Source of the DNA: Pseudomonas sp. GM48
Lineage (GTDB): Bacteria; Pseudomonadota; Gammaproteobacteria; Pseudomonadales; Pseudomonadaceae
NCBI RefSeq assembly: GCF_000282335.1
Contig: NZ_AKJM01000105.1
Location: forward strand, 1 to 64,000
Length of the DNA stretch: 64,000 nt
Direction of reading: 5' to 3'
The position numbers and the translations under genes are program-made. This document shows, piece after piece, positions 61,623 to 64,000 of this stretch (within the stretch, counting starts at the first letter, position 1; every line of letters starts with the position of its first letter). The notes beneath the pieces were generated by a model. That model was not told the origin of the DNA. It ran no database searches and was given only the letters and a program-made list of their open reading frames with translations.

Positions 61623-62126
61623 ATGAAAAAACAAGAACAAGAAATAGAGCTGGTTAACGACTTCAAGCAAGCGATGCGTCGATTGACCTCGACGATTTCG
61701 CTGATTACCACCCGCCACCTCGGGCAGCCTTTCGGAATGGCTGCCACAGCTGTGCAATCAGTGACTACTGATCCTGCAACCATTCTGGTCTGTGTTAACC
61801 GCTCGGCGTCCATCAGTGCTGCGTTGGAGGAGAGCGGGCGGTTCGCGGTCAATATGCTCCATCACTCCCATGTCGATCTCGTTCCGATTTTCAGCGGCCA
61901 GTTGAAGGGCGAGGAGCGTTTCGAGCACGGCCAATGGATCGAAGAACACGGCGTACCTGTGCTGGTGGACGCCCAAGCCTCACTGGTGTGCGAGGTCAGT
62001 TCGGTCACAACCATTGGCTCGCACGACGTGATCTTTGGCCGAGTGCTATGGGTCGATACGCGCCTGGATATCTCCCCACTGCTTTACGAAGATGGTCGCT
62101 TCGCAAGATCCGCGGCTATCAAATGA
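61623..62126 (+). CDS. Flavin reductase (RutF/HpaC family)
   Basis: 167 residues from ATG 61623 after GAGGCAGAC; an upstream in-frame start at 61581 is less likely. The flavin_reduct fold is shown by ISLITTRHLGQPFGMAATAV, DPATILVCVNRSAS and FAVNMLHHSH. It supplies reduced FMN or FAD to a two-component monooxygenase, here most likely the RutA-like enzyme at 63402. Confidence 0.93.
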   Translation: MKKQEQEIELVNDFKQAMRRLTSTISLITTRHLGQPFGMAATAVQSVTTDPATILVCVNRSASISAALEESGRFAVNMLHHSHVDLVPIFSGQLKGEERFEHGQWIEEHGVPVLVDAQASLVCEVSSVTTIGSHDVIFGRVLWVDTRLDISPLLYEDGRFARSAAIK

Positions 62127-62193
62127 TGCTGTTGTCTAGCGCTTTTGTGTCATCTCTTGAGCGGCATGCCGTTAGCGTTCAGTAGAGGTTGTT

Positions 62194-62841
62194 ATGGTTT
62201 TTGCAACGATTGAAAACGCATTGAAAGTGATTGCCTCTGGCGGGATGGTCATCGTGGTGGATGACGAGGGGCGTGAGAATGAAGGTGATGTCGTCATGGC
62301 AGCAGAGTTCGCGACGACAGAAGCGCTGACATTCATGGTGAGTCGGTGCCGAGGCATTGTATGTGCGCCTATGCCAGAACCTGTCGCACGCCGCCTCGAA
62401 TTACCTTTGATGGTGGAACGAAATACCGACTCAATGAAAACGGCATTTACCGTGTCGGTTGATCTCATCGCGGGGATTACCACCGGCGTTTCGGCTGCCG
62501 AACGTGCGTTGACACTCCGAGCACTCGCCGCACCTGAAACCAAGGCTGAGTCGCTTGCCCGGCCTGGGCATATTTTCCCGCTCATTGCTCGCCAAGGTGG
62601 CGTTGAGGAAAGGGCCGGTCACACCGAGGCTGCTGTAGATCTGGCTGAACTGGCAGGTCTATCGCCGGTGGGCATCATCTGCGAGATCCTAAAGGACGAC
62701 GGCAGCATGGCGCGTCGTGCGGACCTGGAGATCTTCGCGCGTGATAACGGACTCATCATTATTTCGATTGCTGACCTGATTGCATGGAAAGCAAGGAAAT
62801 TTCTTCAGTTTCAATATGTAAGACCTAGTCTGGTTGCATAA
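62194..62841 (+). CDS. ribB: 3,4-dihydroxy-2-butanone-4-phosphate synthase (RibB-type)
   Basis: 215 residues, stand-alone DHBP synthase without the RibA domain. Motifs: VVDDEGRENEGDVVMAAE, ITTGVSAAERALTLRAL, GHIFPLIARQGGVEERAGHT. It makes the four-carbon riboflavin precursor. A paralogue inside a flavin-monooxygenase cluster probably raises flavin supply. Likely in addition to the housekeeping copy elsewhere (inference). Confidence 0.92.
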   Translation: MVFATIENALKVIASGGMVIVVDDEGRENEGDVVMAAEFATTEALTFMVSRCRGIVCAPMPEPVARRLELPLMVERNTDSMKTAFTVSVDLIAGITTGVSAAERALTLRALAAPETKAESLARPGHIFPLIARQGGVEERAGHTEAAVDLAELAGLSPVGIICEILKDDGSMARRADLEIFARDNGLIIISIADLIAWKARKFLQFQYVRPSLVA

Positions 62842-62938
62842 ACCTACATGATTTTTTAAACCGTAAAACCTCTAGCACGATGGCTACTTACGTGGCCGTA
62901 TGGTTACGAAGGTTATAACTCACCTCGAGGAAGATAGA

Positions 62939-63355
62939 ATGAACAGTCAAGCCAAGATCACTTCACCTGACGGAAGCCAACTTTCTGAGCGATTTCACGA
63001 AGGCCTTAAAACCCGTCGTGAAGTTTTGGGTGGAGCCTATGTCGATAGCTCTATTGCAAAGGCGACTGATTTTAATTGGCCGGTTCAGGAGCTGGTAACC
63101 GAATATTGCTGGGATGCTATCTGGAATCGTCCGGGCCTGGATCGCCGCACGCGTTCATTCTTGAATCTGGGGATGATTTCCGCACTGAATCGTCCGCATG
63201 AATTGAAGTTGCATGTGCGCGGCGCTATTAATAACGGTTTGAGTAAAGAAGAAATTCGCGAGGTGCTCCTTCAAGTGGCTATTTACTGTGGCGTGCCAGC
63301 GTCCATTGATGGCTTCCGATTGGCACAGGAAGTGTTCGACGATATGGGCGTTTAA
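62939..63355 (+). CDS. Carboxymuconolactone-decarboxylase-family protein
   Basis: 138 residues from ATG 62939 after GAGGAAGATAGA. The CMD helix-turn-helix core lies at about 50-130 (LVTEYCWDAIWNRPGLDRRT, LHVRGAINNGLSKEEIREVL, YCGVPASIDGFR). It resembles PcaC rather than the CxxC AhpD type. Role in the pathway could be decarboxylation or lactone chemistry. Same strand as flavin reductase and RibB. Confidence 0.88.
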   Translation: MNSQAKITSPDGSQLSERFHEGLKTRREVLGGAYVDSSIAKATDFNWPVQELVTEYCWDAIWNRPGLDRRTRSFLNLGMISALNRPHELKLHVRGAINNGLSKEEIREVLLQVAIYCGVPASIDGFRLAQEVFDDMGV

Positions 63356-63401
63356 TCCAACGGCACTTCAACGTTTAAAAAAATAAAAAGAGGAATGCAA
63401 A

Positions 63402-64000
63402 ATGGACATGCAGGAACGTTTTCACGAAACGGGTAACCCGATGTTCAACGATAACGCGCTTAAATTGGGCGTTTTCGGAACCAACTGTTCAAATGCCTGT
63501 GCTATTACGACTGCCGAGTCAACGTTTGAGCCCACATTTGAGCACAACGTCAAAATCGCCAAGCAGCTTGAGGCGGCAGGCTGGGAGTGTATGGTGCCCA
63601 TCGCTCGCTGGCGTGGATTTGGTGGGGAGACAAACTTCAACGGCAGTAACATGGAAACATTCACATGGGCAGCCGCCATGGCCGCAGTGACCACCAAACT
63701 ACAATTTTTCTCCACCACTCACGTACCGACCATTCACCCGATCGTTGCCGCAAAAATGGCGACCACGATTGACCATATTTCCAAGGGGCGTTTCGGCCTC
63801 AACCTGGTCACTGGGTGGTTTACGCCGGAAATGGAAATGTTTGGTCGTGAAATGATGGAGCACGATCAGCGTTATGAATACGCTGACGAGTGGATGGATA
63901 TCGTGGCGGCTCTCTGGGAGCGCAATGGTGTCGACTACAACGGCGACTTCCATAAGACCAAAGACGCCGTGATGGAACCGAAGCCTTATAACAAGGCCGG
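63402..64000 (+). CDS. Luciferase-like flavin monooxygenase (RutA-like), partial
   Basis: Open from ATG 63402 (after AAGAGGAATGCAAA) to the window end, 199 residues seen. LLM-class features: LKLGVFGTNCSNA at the N-terminus, FEHNVKIAKQLEAAGWECMV, FFSTTHVPTIHPIVAAKMAT, HISKGRFGLNLVTGW, RYEYADEWMDIVAALWE. It should use reduced FMN from the neighbouring reductase to oxygenate the pathway substrate. The C-terminal half is missing from the window. Confidence 0.9.
   Translation, partial: MDMQERFHETGNPMFNDNALKLGVFGTNCSNACAITTAESTFEPTFEHNVKIAKQLEAAGWECMVPIARWRGFGGETNFNGSNMETFTWAAAMAAVTTKLQFFSTTHVPTIHPIVAAKMATTIDHISKGRFGLNLVTGWFTPEMEMFGREMMEHDQRYEYADEWMDIVAALWERNGVDYNGDFHKTKDAVMEPKPYNKA

Noticed and set aside
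63422..63953. Minus-strand frames at the right edge
   Set aside because: They are shadows of the partial RutA-like monooxygenase, which has a good ribosome site and clear family motifs.

Overview
The window is Pseudomonas DNA, most likely from the P. fluorescens group. Evidence: REP/REPIN palindromes of the Pseudomonas type (21398-21528, 25258-25335), the gloB-methyltransferase-rnhA-dnaQ order, a full glcDEFGB/glcC glycolate locus, a 358-residue 4-hydroxyphenylpyruvate dioxygenase, an OprD-family porin and many LysR/GntR regulators. All functional calls come from reading the sequence; no database search was run.

Layout. 1-3.6 kb: tail of a repeat protein, then a DUF6502 gene overlapping a low-complexity DUF5666 protein, then an outer-membrane-like protein. 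4.9-5.5 kb: an integral membrane protein. 6.0-10.7 kb: a tRNA-based integration hot spot. It holds an intact tRNA-Cys, a low-GC segment with a 2-oxoglutarate oxygenase and a glycosyltransferase, a 36-bp copy of the tRNA-Cys 3' part, tRNA-Leu, and an internally deleted integrase. 10.7-25.2 kb is mostly housekeeping: a SulP transporter, fabI, a yej-like oligopeptide ABC transporter with two tandem binding proteins, mltD, gloB, a methyltransferase and rnhA.

At 25.42 kb the expected dnaQ starts but is lost after about six codons. The following 5.9 kb is a decayed island with a MITE-like element, a 1328-residue protein joining a Rad50/SMC-like ATPase to an S24/LexA-like domain, and a C-terminal integrase fragment. 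The fusion protein is the best candidate in the window for an undescribed, possibly defensive, system.

31.3-64 kb is metabolic. A LysR/MDR dehydrogenase pair is followed by the glycolate operon with malate synthase G. Next come a CoA-transferase/HMG-CoA-lyase-type cluster with MFS permease and porin, hpd-hmgA for tyrosine breakdown (no adjacent maiA/fahA), a LysR-controlled ADH/SDR pair, a VOC protein with a DAACS symporter and gamma-glutamyltransferase, and finally a GntR-linked flavin monooxygenase cluster cut by the window end. That cluster has an alpha/beta hydrolase, SDR, GST, flavin reductase, RibB paralogue, carboxymuconolactone-decarboxylase-like protein and a RutA-like luciferase-fold monooxygenase. 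Four copies of a CAGA-N3-TCTG palindrome lie in or beside its regulatory gaps, which suggests one regulon.
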